From Rhodospirillaceae bacterium (GTDB lineage Bacteria; Pseudomonadota; Alphaproteobacteria; Rhodospirillales; Rhodospirillaceae), in the NCBI GenBank assembly GCA_002691085.1, contig NZGX01000022.1, positions 1 to 6,809 of the forward strand: 6,809 nucleotides of DNA, written 5' to 3'. The notes under the pieces are model-generated. The model did not search any database. It was not told the origin of the DNA and worked only from the letters and a program-made list of their open reading frames with translations. The translations under genes were made by a program, and so were the position numbers. Positions 1 through 6,661 of this stretch are shown piece by piece; position 1 is the first letter of the stretch; each line of letters starts with the position of its first letter.

Positions 1-90
1 TTAAATATTGGTCATTTTATAATTGGTGAGTCTATATATATAGGTCTAGGTAATGCAATAAAAAAAATGCGAAATTTAATTGATCACTAG
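1..90 (+). CDS. pdxJ: Pyridoxine 5'-phosphate synthase, 3' end only
   Basis: This is the last 29 codons of a gene that begins before the window, read in frame 1 to a TAG stop at 88-90. The translated tail begins LNIGHFIIGESIYIGLGNAI and ends in KKMRNLIDH. The NIGH-x-IIG block followed by a GL..AI..M helix is the typical C-terminus of PdxJ. That enzyme condenses 1-deoxy-xylulose 5-phosphate with 3-amino-2-oxopropyl phosphate to make pyridoxine 5'-phosphate in the cytoplasm, the last ring-forming step of DXP-dependent vitamin B6 synthesis. In the family the Gly-His of NIGH belongs to the phosphate-binding loop of the TIM barrel. The pairing with acpS directly downstream is a common proteobacterial order and supports the call. 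Nothing can be said about the rest of the protein. Confidence 0.9.
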   Translation, partial: LNIGHFIIGESIYIGLGNAIKKMRNLIDH

Positions 91-106
91 TATCAATTTG
101 AATTGT

Positions 107-110
107 GAGG
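107..110 (+). promoter_or_regulatory. Ribosome binding site of acpS
   Basis: GAGG at 107-110 (within GTGAGGAAAA) lies five bases before a TTG codon at 116-118. It is the best Shine-Dalgarno match at this junction. It favours the TTG at 116 as the acpS start over the in-frame TTG codons at 80 and 98, neither of which has a comparable purine-rich motif in front of it. Confidence 0.6.
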
Positions 111-115
111 AAAAT

Positions 116-541
116 TTGTTTGTTGGTATAGGAAATGATTTAATTGATATTAGAAGAATAGGAAGAGTGCTGGAAAAATATAATAAAAGATTCTTAAATA
201 GAATTTTTACTGAAGAGGAGTTGCGCAAAGCAGAATCAAGAAAAAAATCTAATAAATTATATATTTCAACTCTTGCCAAGAGATTTGCTGCAAAAGAAGC
301 TACTGCAAAAGCTTTAGGCACAGGATTTAGAAACGGTGTATTTTGGAGAGATATAGGTGTATTAAATTTATCATCTGGAAAACCAACAATTAAAATGATT
401 GGAGGGGCTAAAAAACAACTTAATAGTCTAATTTCAGAACAATACTTGCCTGTAATAGACCTGACAATGACAGATGAGTATCCATATGCTGAAGCGTTTG
501 TTATTATTAGTGCCGTGACCAAAGAAAATTATACATATTAA
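116..541 (+). CDS. acpS: Holo-[acyl-carrier-protein] synthase
   Basis: AcpS transfers the 4'-phosphopantetheine arm of coenzyme A to a serine of acyl carrier protein, switching on fatty acid synthesis in the cytoplasm. With a TTG start at 116 the protein is 141 residues, close to the usual 120-140, and begins (M)FVGIGNDLIDI, matching the family start GIGxDLxDI with the metal-binding Asp at residue 8. The second signature, FAAKEATAKALGTG, follows with the other metal ligand at Glu61. The C-terminus (DLTMTDEYPYAEAFVI) matches the family's final strands. A longer frame from TTG 80 would add 12 residues with no family counterpart and overlap pdxJ by 11 bases, so I prefer 116. With this start the gene lies 25 bases after pdxJ and 17 before lepB, consistent with cotranscription. 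Family assignment is secure; the exact start is inferred. Confidence 0.95.
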   Translation: MFVGIGNDLIDIRRIGRVLEKYNKRFLNRIFTEEELRKAESRKKSNKLYISTLAKRFAAKEATAKALGTGFRNGVFWRDIGVLNLSSGKPTIKMIGGAKKQLNSLISEQYLPVIDLTMTDEYPYAEAFVIISAVTKENYTY

Positions 542-558
542 AAAATATTGGTGATTGT

Positions 559-1287
559 ATGAAGAATAAGAAAAAAGAAAGTTTTTTTGAAACTATAAAA
601 ACAATTATTTCTGCAGTGATACTTGCATTGATTATAAGAACCTTTGCTTTTGAGCCGTTCAATATTCCATCTGGGTCAATGCTCCCAACACTTTTAGTTG
701 GTGATTACTTATTTGTTTCAAAATATTCCTATGGTTATAGTAAACACTCATTTCCTTTAAGTTTTTTACCAATTTCTGGTAGATACTTTTTCTCCGAGCC
801 AAAAAGAGGTGATGTTGCTGTCTTCAAATTACCAAGTGATAATAAAACAGATTACATAAAACGAATAATTGGCTTACCAGGTGACAAAATACAGTTGCAA
901 AATGGACGTTTACTTATCAATGAGAAAATTGTTTCTAGGGAAAGAGTAGAAGACTTTATCGATGATAAATCTTATGGAATCAGAACTAAACAATACATAG
1001 AGTTATTACCAAATAATTATAATCATAATATTATAGAATTTAGTGATAATAATCTTTTTGATAATACGAGAGAATATATTGTTCCAAAAGAGCATTTTTT
1101 TATGATGGGAGATAATAGAGATAATTCTGAAGATAGTAGAAGTCAAGTAGGGTTTGTACCTAAAGAAAACTTAGTTGGAAGAGCAGAGATCTTATTTTTT
1201 TCAACCAATGGTAATGCTTCTATTTTTGAATTTTGGAAGTGGCATAAAGCAATAAGGTTTGATCGTATTTTTGACAATATAGAATAA
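559..1287 (+). CDS. lepB: Signal peptidase I
   Basis: LepB is the membrane serine protease that cleaves signal peptides from proteins exported by Sec or Tat. The 242-residue product has a lysine-rich cytoplasmic N-terminus, then one hydrophobic segment at about residues 13-30 that should anchor it with the catalytic domain in the periplasm. The family boxes appear in order: PSGSMLPTL with nucleophile Ser40, YIKRIIGLPGD with general base Lys101, and GDNRDNSEDSR at 184-194. The conserved GDVAVF strand lies between the first two boxes. One N-terminal anchor and about 240 residues is usual for alphaproteobacteria; the E. coli enzyme (324 residues) has two anchors and a larger domain. A weak GGTG ribosome site at 550-553 precedes the ATG by five bases. 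Eight bases separate it from rnc. Nothing is missing from the catalytic dyad. Confidence 0.97.
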   Translation: MKNKKKESFFETIKTIISAVILALIIRTFAFEPFNIPSGSMLPTLLVGDYLFVSKYSYGYSKHSFPLSFLPISGRYFFSEPKRGDVAVFKLPSDNKTDYIKRIIGLPGDKIQLQNGRLLINEKIVSRERVEDFIDDKSYGIRTKQYIELLPNNYNHNIIEFSDNNLFDNTREYIVPKEHFFMMGDNRDNSEDSRSQVGFVPKENLVGRAEILFFSTNGNASIFEFWKWHKAIRFDRIFDNIE

Positions 1288-1295
1288 GAGCTAAA

Positions 1296-1952
1296 ATGAA
1301 AAATTTATCAGAGCTTGAAAAAAATATTAATTATACATTCAAGGATAGAAAATTTTTACATCTTGCTATGACGCACAGTAGCTCTTCAAAAAAGAGTAAA
1401 AATAATGAAAGACTGGAATTCCTAGGAGATAGAGTTTTAGCTTTAGTTATTGCAAAGTTAATATATGATTTATATGAAGATGATGATGAAGGAGATTTAG
1501 CTCATAGACTGTCTTTCCTAGTCAGCAAAGACAGTTTGTATTCTGTTGCAAAATTAATAAGTTTAGATGATTTTGTGATTAGTAATGAAAAGAAACTTAA
1601 TATTTCTATTTTAGCCGATGCATGTGAAGCACTAATTGCTTCTGTATACTTAGATGGTGGCATAAAAAGTTCTGAAGCTTTAATCAGATATCTTTGGAGT
1701 CAATTATTGAGAGGTGTTAAAGAACCTCCAAAGCATATTAAAAGTCGACTCCAGGAATGGGCCTTGAGAAATCAACTTAAAGAACCATCCTATGAGTTAA
1801 TTCGAACAAATGGTCCTCCTCATTCACCTATCTTTACTGTTTCTATTCATGTGGATGGTTTTTCTAAAATTACTGCACAGGGCAAAAGTATAAAAAATGC
1901 AGAGCAAAATGTAGCAAAAAAATTTATGGATTCCTTAAATGAAGGATCTTAA
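1296..1952 (+). CDS. rnc: Ribonuclease III
   Basis: RNase III cuts double-stranded RNA, releases 16S and 23S precursors from the rRNA transcript and processes some mRNAs. The 218-residue protein has the catalytic domain first, with the signature NERLEFLGDRVL at 37-48 giving acidic residues Glu38, Glu41 and Asp45, then Glu65, and DACEALIASVYLDGG at 108-122 giving Asp108 and Glu111. These are the metal-binding positions of the family, all present. A double-stranded-RNA-binding domain follows at about 150-215, from SRLQEWALRN to the helix with NAEQNVAKKF. Length is close to the usual 220-230. An AAGAG motif at 1286-1290, overlapping the lepB stop, serves as ribosome site for the ATG. The last 14 bases overlap the start of era, an arrangement typical of this gene pair. 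Confidence 0.97.
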   Translation: MKNLSELEKNINYTFKDRKFLHLAMTHSSSSKKSKNNERLEFLGDRVLALVIAKLIYDLYEDDDEGDLAHRLSFLVSKDSLYSVAKLISLDDFVISNEKKLNISILADACEALIASVYLDGGIKSSEALIRYLWSQLLRGVKEPPKHIKSRLQEWALRNQLKEPSYELIRTNGPPHSPIFTVSIHVDGFSKITAQGKSIKNAEQNVAKKFMDSLNEGS

Positions 1953-2862
1953 AACTAGATGCGGCTATATTTTACTATTAGGTCCAGTAAATGCAGGTAA
2001 GTCTACTCTTGTAAATGAGCTTGCTGGTAATAAAGTTTCAATTGTTTCACCAAAAATTCATACTACTAGGGCAATAATTAAGGGAATATACACAGATAAA
2101 AAAAATCAGATTGTATTTATAGATACACCAGGAATTATTAATGATCCAAAAAAGAAGTTAGAAAAAGCCTTAGTTATTACAACATATAATTCTATAAGGG
2201 ATGTAGATGCATGCCTCTTTGTAGTTGACTCAAGTATTCCTGAGGAAAAAAATTTAGATTATTTAAATATAATTAGTAATAAAGCTAACTTAGTATCAAC
2301 ACCAACCTTTTTAGTATTAAATAAGGTAGATAAGGTTAAAAAAGAAAAATTACTTGTGGTTTCAAGTAAATTAAATAAAAAATTTAATTTCCAAAATACC
2401 TTTATGGTTTCAGCTTTAAAGAAAGATGGTACGAATGATTTATTAACTTATCTTTCAAATATAATTCCAACTGGAGAGTGGTTATTTAATAAAGATGATA
2501 TAGTTGATTTACCTGAAAGATTATATACTGCAGAAATAACTCGTGAAAAAATCTTTTATAATCTTAGAAATGAACTTCCATATAGTTGCACAGTTGAAAC
2601 AGAAAATTGGGTAAATAACAGTGATGGTTCTATAAAAATTGAACAAATTATATATGTATCTAGATCAAATCATAAGGGTATAGTAATTGGAAATGGTGGT
2701 AGTAATTTAAAAAAAATAGGTGAAGAGTCTCGAAAAGATCTTGAAAGAATATTTGATAGAAAGATTCATTTGTATCTGTATGTTAAAGTTGATCCAAATT
2801 GGAGCCAAAAACCAGAATATTATAAAACCTGGGGCATTAACTGTACTCAGAGTAAGAGTTAG
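1939..2862 (+). CDS. era: GTPase Era, 30S ribosome maturation factor
   Basis: Era binds the 3' end of 16S rRNA and monitors 30S subunit assembly, hydrolysing GTP. The 307-residue protein shows the G motifs in order: P-loop GPVNAGKST at 15-23, switch I HTTR at 41-44, DTPG at 62-65, NKVD at 128-131 and SAL at 158-160. The linker with LPERLYTAEITREKIF at 191-206 leads into a C-terminal KH domain with VIGNGGSNLKKIG at 249-261, ending near VKVDPNW. Differences from what I recall of relatives are Val17 where alphaproteobacterial P-loops usually have Pro, His41 where Gln is usual, and GNGG in the KH loop, which lacks the basic residue. The start lies 14 bases inside rnc with only a weak GGA at 1928-1930, so translation is probably coupled to rnc. 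The call is secure. Confidence 0.97.
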   Translation: MKDLKTRCGYILLLGPVNAGKSTLVNELAGNKVSIVSPKIHTTRAIIKGIYTDKKNQIVFIDTPGIINDPKKKLEKALVITTYNSIRDVDACLFVVDSSIPEEKNLDYLNIISNKANLVSTPTFLVLNKVDKVKKEKLLVVSSKLNKKFNFQNTFMVSALKKDGTNDLLTYLSNIIPTGEWLFNKDDIVDLPERLYTAEITREKIFYNLRNELPYSCTVETENWVNNSDGSIKIEQIIYVSRSNHKGIVIGNGGSNLKKIGEESRKDLERIFDRKIHLYLYVKVDPNWSQKPEYYKTWGINCTQSKS

Positions 2863-2870
2863 AGTTAGAT
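2849..2870 (+). repeat. Hexanucleotide tandem repeat at the era/recO junction
   Basis: AGAGTA, AGAGTT, AGAGTT and a partial AGAT stand head to tail. The run contains the era stop codon (TAG, 2860-2862) and the AGAG ribosome site of recO (2861-2864, six bases before its ATG at 2871). Each unit carries an AGAG Shine-Dalgarno-like core, so the repeat is also the translation-initiation region of recO. Copy-number change by one unit would leave Era intact but move or add ribosome-site cores; that consequence is inference. Confidence 0.6.
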
Positions 2871-3611
2871 ATGGCCATTGAATGGGATGATATTGGTATA
2901 ATCATTTCTTCACGTCATTATGGAGAATCTGATATTATTCTTCATGTTTTAACTCAATATCACGGAGCTCACTATGGTCTTGTTAAAGGTGGGGCAAGTA
3001 GGAAAAGAAGAGCTGAATTTCAAATTGGTAATCTAATTAATTTAAAGTGGAAAGCCAGAATATTAGATAATTTAGGTACTTACACATGTAATTTAGAATA
3101 TTCTTTTTCTGCCAATTTCCTTGATAATTCTATTATCATATTACAAATTTTAACACTATGTTCTGTTGCTAATACAGTTCTTACTGAAAGGGAGCGTTGT
3201 GATTATATTTTTACGCAAGCTTATCATTTATTAAAAAACTTAGATGATAATTATTGGGTATCACATTATGCAAAATGGGAACTAAATATTCTTAGTCACC
3301 TTGGGTTTGGATTATCACTTGATAAGTGTGCGCTTACAGGAATCAAAGAAGGATTGGTATATGTTTCTCCTAAATCTGGGCGGGCAGTCTCAAAAAAAAT
3401 AGGACAGCCATATAGTAAAAAACTTCTAACATTACCATCATTTCTATATAATGAGAATATTAATCAACCATCTGTAAAAGATATGATCTATGCTATGGAT
3501 TTGACAGAGTATTTTCTATTAAGACATGTTTATGAATCCAATATAAATAAAATTCCTAATGCACGTAAAAGACTAAGAACTAATATGATTGAAAAGTTAG
3601 AGAGTAATTGA
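2871..3611 (+). CDS. recO: DNA repair protein RecO
   Basis: RecO works with RecR (and RecF) to load RecA onto SSB-coated single-stranded DNA at gaps, in the cytoplasm. The 246-residue product has the usual length and the usual N-terminal OB-fold opening (WDDIGIIISSRHYGESDIIL) followed by the strand with GLVKGGASRKRRAEFQIGN. The C-terminal half holds YWVSHYAKWELNILSHLGFGLSLDKCALTG and the alphaproteobacterial YVSPKSGRAVS block at 164-174. Only one cysteine (Cys153) is present in the region where many RecO proteins carry a four-cysteine zinc site, so that site is absent here, as I recall it being in many proteobacteria. The gene starts eight bases after era, behind AGAG, and its TGA stop directly abuts the parC start. 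The family call rests on sequence pattern and on position beside era. Confidence 0.93.
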   Translation: MAIEWDDIGIIISSRHYGESDIILHVLTQYHGAHYGLVKGGASRKRRAEFQIGNLINLKWKARILDNLGTYTCNLEYSFSANFLDNSIIILQILTLCSVANTVLTERERCDYIFTQAYHLLKNLDDNYWVSHYAKWELNILSHLGFGLSLDKCALTGIKEGLVYVSPKSGRAVSKKIGQPYSKKLLTLPSFLYNENINQPSVKDMIYAMDLTEYFLLRHVYESNINKIPNARKRLRTNMIEKLESN

Positions 3612-5888
3612 ATGAAAAATAAGAACTTAAATAAATATAATGAAAATATTATTGAGACAACTTTTTCTGATGCTCTTTCAGAACGTTATTTGTCATATGC
3701 AATGTCTACTATTGTATCAAGATCTTTACCAGACGTTAGAGATGGCCTAAAGCCTGTTCATAGAAGACTTCTTTTTGCGATGAGAGAGTTAAAGCTAAAT
3801 CCTGAACAAGGTTTTAAAAAGTGCGCAAGAGTAGTAGGTGATGTTATAGGTAAGTATCATCCGCATGGTGATACTGCTGTTTATGATGCTATGGTTAGGT
3901 TAGCACAAGATTTTGCAATTAGATATCCTTTAGTTGAAGGGCAGGGTAACTTTGGAAGTATCGATGGAGATAACCCAGCCGCTATGAGGTATACTGAAGC
4001 TCGATTAACTAGTTATGCTCTTATATTAATGGATGGACTTGAAGAAGGAGGATCCGACTTTCTTCCAACTTATGATGGTGAGTATACTGAACCAAAAGTA
4101 ATGCCTGCCGGAGTTCTAAACCTTCTCGCCAATGGTGCCAGTGGAATTGCAGTTGGAATGGCAACAAATATACCTCCACACAATTTATCTGAAATTTCTG
4201 ACGCTTTAATTCATATGTGTAAGATACGTCAAAAATATCCTAATCGTAATTATACAAAGGGTAGACCAGAAATACTCGACTCAACACTGAGTAAATATAT
4301 TAAGGGGCCTGATTTCCCAACCGGTGGTGTAATTGTTGAAGATAATAGAAATATTATTGAATCTTACAAATCTGGCAGAGGTGTCTTTAGATTGCGTGCT
4401 AGGTGGGATATAGAAAAAAGAGGAAGAGGAAAATTTGTTGTTATTATAAGAGAGATTCCTTTTCAAGTATCTAAATCTAAAATTATTTCTAGAATTGCAG
4501 AATTAATGGAAGCAAAAAAATTACCTTTTTTAAATGATATCTTTGATGAGTCCGATGAAGATATTCGGATAGTTTTAGAACCTAAGGTTAAAATTTCTGA
4601 TGTTGATATATTTATGGAACAGATATTTAAACAAACAGATCTTGAATCCAGATTTTCCATGAATATGAATGTTTTATGTGATGATGGAGTTCCTAGGGTA
4701 TTAAATTTAAGAGAGATATTACAATCATACCTAAATCATAGGCAAAAAGTTTTAATTTCTAAATCAAATTTCAGGTTAAATAATATAAAAAGAAGGATAC
4801 AGATTCTTAAAGGATATTTAATTGTTTATTTAAATATGGATCAAGTTATAAAAATCATAAGGGAAAAAGATAATCCTAAAAGTATATTAATAAAAAAATA
4901 TAAATTAGATGATATTCAAGCAGAGTCTATTCTTAATATGAGACTGAGGGCTCTTAGAAAATTAGAAGAACAAAAAATAAAAAAAGAGTATAAAAACCTA
5001 GCTGAAGAAGAAAAGAACCTCAACAGTTTAATAAGATTCAAGAAGAAGCAATGGAATGCTATTGAAGTTGAAATTAAACAAATACAGAAAGAGTTTTCTT
5101 CGTCTACATTTTTAGGACAAAGAAAAACATTAATATCTGATCCACCTAAGGAAATATTTGTTCCGATTGACGTACTTGTAGAAAAAGAGCCTGTAACGTT
5201 AGTTTTATCTGAAAAAGGTTGGGTTAGATCATTAAAGGGGCACAAAGATGATATATCTGATCTTAAATTTAAAGAAGGTGATAATTGGAGCTTCTTTTTA
5301 AACGCAATGAGTGTTGATAATATTTTATTTTTTTCTTCTAATGGAAGATCATATGTTTTATCAGCTGATAAGATCTCACAAAAAAGAGGTTTTGGCGAAC
5401 CTATATCTTTATTTTTTGATTTACCAAGTGATGCTAAAATTATTGAAATGAAAATTTTAGAACCATCTAGTAATCTTATTGTAGCATCAAATGCTGGAAG
5501 AGGATTTATAGTTAACGAGAATATCTTAAATGCACAAACTAAAACTGGAAAACAAATTTTATCTTTGAGTGATAAAGAAGAGGCAACTGTATGTTATCCT
5601 ATTTTTGATGATGATGATCATGTTGCGGTAGTTGGCAATAATAGAAAATTATTAATTTTTAAAATTAACGATTTGCCACGATTAAATAAGGGAAGAGGAG
5701 TGATAATGCAAAGATATAATAAAGGCTTTCTATCAGATCTATGCTCTTTCAAGAAATCAGAGGGATTATCATGGAGAATTGGAAATAAGAAAAGAACGGA
5801 ATTAAAAATATCTACCTGGATTGGTAAGAGGGCGCAGGCAGGAAAATTAGCTCCTAAGGGTTTTTCAAATAAGAATAAATTTAGATAA
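3612..5888 (+). CDS. parC: DNA topoisomerase IV subunit A
   Basis: ParC is the DNA-cleaving subunit of topoisomerase IV, which with ParE unlinks daughter chromosomes. The 758-residue length is close to E. coli ParC (752) and shorter than GyrA (about 875). The winged-helix cleavage core runs from LPDVRDGLKPVHRRLLFAM at 39-57 through KYHPHGDTAVYDAM to AAMRYTEARL, with catalytic Tyr127 preceded by Arg126. A tower domain and a long charged coiled-coil arm (about 446-495) follow, then the C-terminal beta-pinwheel from about 515, with only a degenerate GyrA-box-like QKRGFGEP at 590-597. The tail GKRAQAGKLAPKGF is characteristic of alphaproteobacterial ParC. In the quinolone-determining region Thr88 and Asp92 stand at the positions of E. 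coli ParC Ser80 and Glu84. The ATG directly follows the recO stop and has AGAG at 3601-3604, so coupling is likely. GyrA is the alternative and is less likely. Confidence 0.95.
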   Translation: MKNKNLNKYNENIIETTFSDALSERYLSYAMSTIVSRSLPDVRDGLKPVHRRLLFAMRELKLNPEQGFKKCARVVGDVIGKYHPHGDTAVYDAMVRLAQDFAIRYPLVEGQGNFGSIDGDNPAAMRYTEARLTSYALILMDGLEEGGSDFLPTYDGEYTEPKVMPAGVLNLLANGASGIAVGMATNIPPHNLSEISDALIHMCKIRQKYPNRNYTKGRPEILDSTLSKYIKGPDFPTGGVIVEDNRNIIESYKSGRGVFRLRARWDIEKRGRGKFVVIIREIPFQVSKSKIISRIAELMEAKKLPFLNDIFDESDEDIRIVLEPKVKISDVDIFMEQIFKQTDLESRFSMNMNVLCDDGVPRVLNLREILQSYLNHRQKVLISKSNFRLNNIKRRIQILKGYLIVYLNMDQVIKIIREKDNPKSILIKKYKLDDIQAESILNMRLRALRKLEEQKIKKEYKNLAEEEKNLNSLIRFKKKQWNAIEVEIKQIQKEFSSSTFLGQRKTLISDPPKEIFVPIDVLVEKEPVTLVLSEKGWVRSLKGHKDDISDLKFKEGDNWSFFLNAMSVDNILFFSSNGRSYVLSADKISQKRGFGEPISLFFDLPSDAKIIEMKILEPSSNLIVASNAGRGFIVNENILNAQTKTGKQILSLSDKEEATVCYPIFDDDDHVAVVGNNRKLLIFKINDLPRLNKGRGVIMQRYNKGFLSDLCSFKKSEGLSWRIGNKKRTELKISTWIGKRAQAGKLAPKGFSNKNKFR

Positions 5889-5890
5889 AA

Positions 5891-6610
5891 TTAAATCAAT
5901 CTAGTCCATCCGTTCGCAGATAATTTTTCAAGTGGTTTGAATTTTTTTTTGTAATCCATTTTAGCACTCCCTTTAATTAAATATCCAAGATAGAGATATG
6001 GTAATTTAAGTCGTTTTGCTTTTTCAATAAGCCATAAAATAGTATAAGTTCCTAATCCAAGTTTCGAATACTTAGTTGAAAAAAAACTATATACTGCTGA
6101 TAATCCATCTGAAGTTCTATCGGTTAGACATACAGCTACTAATTCTCCAGAATTTAGTCTGTATTCTATTATATATGTATCTATTGGAGTATCTTCAATC
6201 ATAGCTGTATATTCATAAAGGCCCATATTGGACATGTCACTACCATCATGACGTGATAATTGATAATCTTTAAAAACTTTATATTGTTCGATTGTTGCCT
6301 GAGGAGGAAGGGCCTGACTTTCTATTTTTGAGTTGAGTTTCCAGTTTCTTTTAAAACTTTTATTTAATTGGAATTCTTTTACAACTACTCTTACAGGAAT
6401 ACATTCATTGCATTTATTACAAATTGGTGCATAGGCAATTGAGTGACTTCTTCTGAAACCATTTTGTGCAAGTTTCTCATGTAAAATATCAGAATCTGGA
6501 CCTTTTAAATGAGCGATTAATTTCCGTTCAATTTTATTATCCAAATATGGACAAGGGGAGTTCTGTGTAGTGTAAAGAAACAACGGTTTTTTTTTATTAA
6601 TCTGTTTCAT
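5891..6610 (-). CDS. bpt: Aspartate/glutamate leucyltransferase (leucyl-tRNA-protein transferase, ATE family)
   Basis: Bpt transfers leucine from leucyl-tRNA to proteins with N-terminal Asp or Glu, marking them for ClpS-ClpAP degradation under the N-end rule. The 239-residue protein has the family's usual length. The N-terminal domain holds SPCPYL (Cys20), GFRRSHSIAYAP and the cluster CNKCNEC (Cys64, Cys67, Cys70), then IPVRV. The C-terminal GNAT-like domain holds DGLSAVYSFF at 168-177 and GLGTYTILWLIEKAK followed by LPYLYLGYLIKGSAKMDYK at 203-221. These are diagnostic blocks of the COG2935 family. Bpt rather than arginyl transferase is the usual bacterial specificity, but the substrate amino acid cannot be read from sequence. 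The gene faces parC, with two bases between stop codons. No clear ribosome site precedes its ATG. Two A9 tracts, each encoding Lys-Lys-Lys, lie near its start and end. Confidence 0.93.
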   Translation of the reverse strand: MKQINKKKPLFLYTTQNSPCPYLDNKIERKLIAHLKGPDSDILHEKLAQNGFRRSHSIAYAPICNKCNECIPVRVVVKEFQLNKSFKRNWKLNSKIESQALPPQATIEQYKVFKDYQLSRHDGSDMSNMGLYEYTAMIEDTPIDTYIIEYRLNSGELVAVCLTDRTSDGLSAVYSFFSTKYSKLGLGTYTILWLIEKAKRLKLPYLYLGYLIKGSAKMDYKKKFKPLEKLSANGWTRLI

Positions 6611-6617
6611 GGAATTT

Positions 6618-6646
6618 TTGTCATAAAAATGTTAATATATTATTAG
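6618..6646 (+). promoter_or_regulatory. Possible sigma-70-type promoter reading out of the bpt upstream gap
   Basis: The 51-base gap between bpt and the small downstream frame contains TTGTCA (6618-6623, five of six matches to the -35 consensus) and, after a 17-base spacer, TATTAG (6641-6646, four of six to the -10 consensus). A start site near 6653 would give a very short leader before the ATG at 6662. In DNA this AT-rich such matches arise by chance, and several overlapping -10-like hexamers are present. The gap must also hold or adjoin the minus-strand promoter for bpt, for which I could not choose a convincing candidate. Confidence 0.25.
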
Positions 6647-6661
6647 TTATAGAAATAATTA

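Noticed and set aside
76..522. A 148-codon minus-strand open frame opposite acpS
   Set aside because: It lies wholly antisense to acpS, whose motifs are intact, and its translation shows no family pattern. In AT-rich DNA long antisense frames are expected opposite conserved genes.
542..558. The acpS-lepB gap as a possible promoter or regulatory site
   Set aside because: Seventeen bases are too few for a promoter plus leader, and nothing beyond a weak GGTG ribosome site is visible.
4281..5245. Three minus-strand open frames (61, 65 and 109 codons) inside parC
   Set aside because: All are antisense shadows of a clearly coding gene, with low-complexity Ser/Phe/Ile-rich products and no recognisable domain.
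3612..5888. GyrA as an alternative identity for the topoisomerase subunit
   Set aside because: The length (758), the degenerate GyrA box and the ParC-type C-terminal tail favour topoisomerase IV, as does its place after recO. A tree with the genome's gyrA would confirm it.
5927..5950. TTCAA-GTGGT-TTGAA hairpin followed by nine T, resembling a terminator for parC
   Set aside because: The stem has only five pairs with a single G-C pair, and the T run is the complement of three Lys AAA codons in bpt. It may slow polymerase, but I cannot support it as an intrinsic terminator.
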